A stretch of DNA of 64,000 bases, taken from assembly GCA_015179045.1 (NCBI GenBank), contig WHUZ01000003.1, positions 1,426,001 through 1,490,000 on the forward strand, given 5' to 3'. This DNA comes from Kalaharituber pfeilii (taxonomy: Eukaryota; Ascomycota; Pezizomycetes; Pezizales; Pezizaceae). Under the pieces are notes generated by a model that was not told where the DNA came from, did not search any database, and saw only the letters and a list, made by a program, of their open reading frames with translations. Below are positions 63,893-64,000 of this stretch, one piece after another. Both the position numbers and the translations under genes were made by a program. The first letter of the stretch is position 1; each line of letters starts with the position of its first letter.

Positions 63893-64000
63893 TTTCTACA
63901 TTTGTGAATTTTTCTTTGAGGGGGCTTTGCATTTAAAAATTTATTTTTATTCTTTATTTTTTTTTCTTCTTGTGAGATTCTTTGTTTCTTTGCATGCGTT
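63893..64000. other. 3' flank of the CCDC25-like gene
   Basis: AT-rich, T-run-rich sequence typical of a fungal 3'UTR up to the window end. Confidence 0.5.

Overview
The window is nuclear DNA from a filamentous ascomycete (Pezizomycotina). The evidence is many short spliceosomal introns of about 48-83 nt (one of 192 nt) with GT...AG ends and CTAAC-type branch sites, fungal-specific protein families, and single-gene units rather than operons. The sequence cannot fix the genus. All gene models below were assembled by hand from open frames, splice signals and recalled family patterns; no search or RNA evidence was available.

Layout. (1) 1-25 kb holds well-separated genes: a single-pass membrane protein (2.6-4.9 kb), a Thr/Ser-rich membrane protein with a problematic 3' end (9.2-10.5 kb), the phosphate regulator PHO81/NUC-2 (13.1-16.6 kb), a mitochondrial PRELI/Ups2-like lipid-transfer protein (19.6-20.2 kb, minus), a doubtful small gene with an in-frame stop (20.7-20.9 kb) and the nuclear thiol peroxidase DOT5 (23.9-25.1 kb). 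(2) 25-31.7 kb is AT-rich and has no intact gene; a decayed minus-strand reading region may lie at 28.3-29.4 kb. (3) 31.7-37.3 kb holds a CHY-zinc-finger/RING E3 ligase (minus), a small LYR-type protein (plus) and a secreted double-psi beta-barrel (barwin/RlpA-like) protein (minus). (4) 37.3-49 kb is a repeat-rich, gene-free island with miniature inverted-repeat elements and a 3.4-kb element bounded by identical 70-bp terminal inverted repeats and a 9-bp target-site duplication. That element contains two oppositely oriented arrays of a 21-bp unit. (5) 49-64 kb is gene-rich again: nuclear poly(A)-binding protein Pab2, the NEDD4-family E3 ligase Rsp5/HulA, a CFEM-like GPI-anchored protein, the ribosome-biogenesis AAA-ATPase RIX7 (minus) and, divergent from it, a CCDC25/Jlp2-type protein.

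The genes are mostly conserved housekeeping functions: ubiquitin ligation, rRNA maturation, mRNA poly(A) binding, redox defence, phosphate sensing, mitochondrial lipid transfer and cell-surface proteins. They do not form a visible pathway cluster. The most unusual features are the complete TIR/TSD element carrying inverted 21-bp arrays with a RIP-like C-to-T signature, and a candidate one-nucleotide exon in the CCDC25/Jlp2 gene. Also notable are an in-frame TAG in the 20.7-kb small ORF and the unresolved frame change at the 3' end of the Thr-rich membrane-protein gene.
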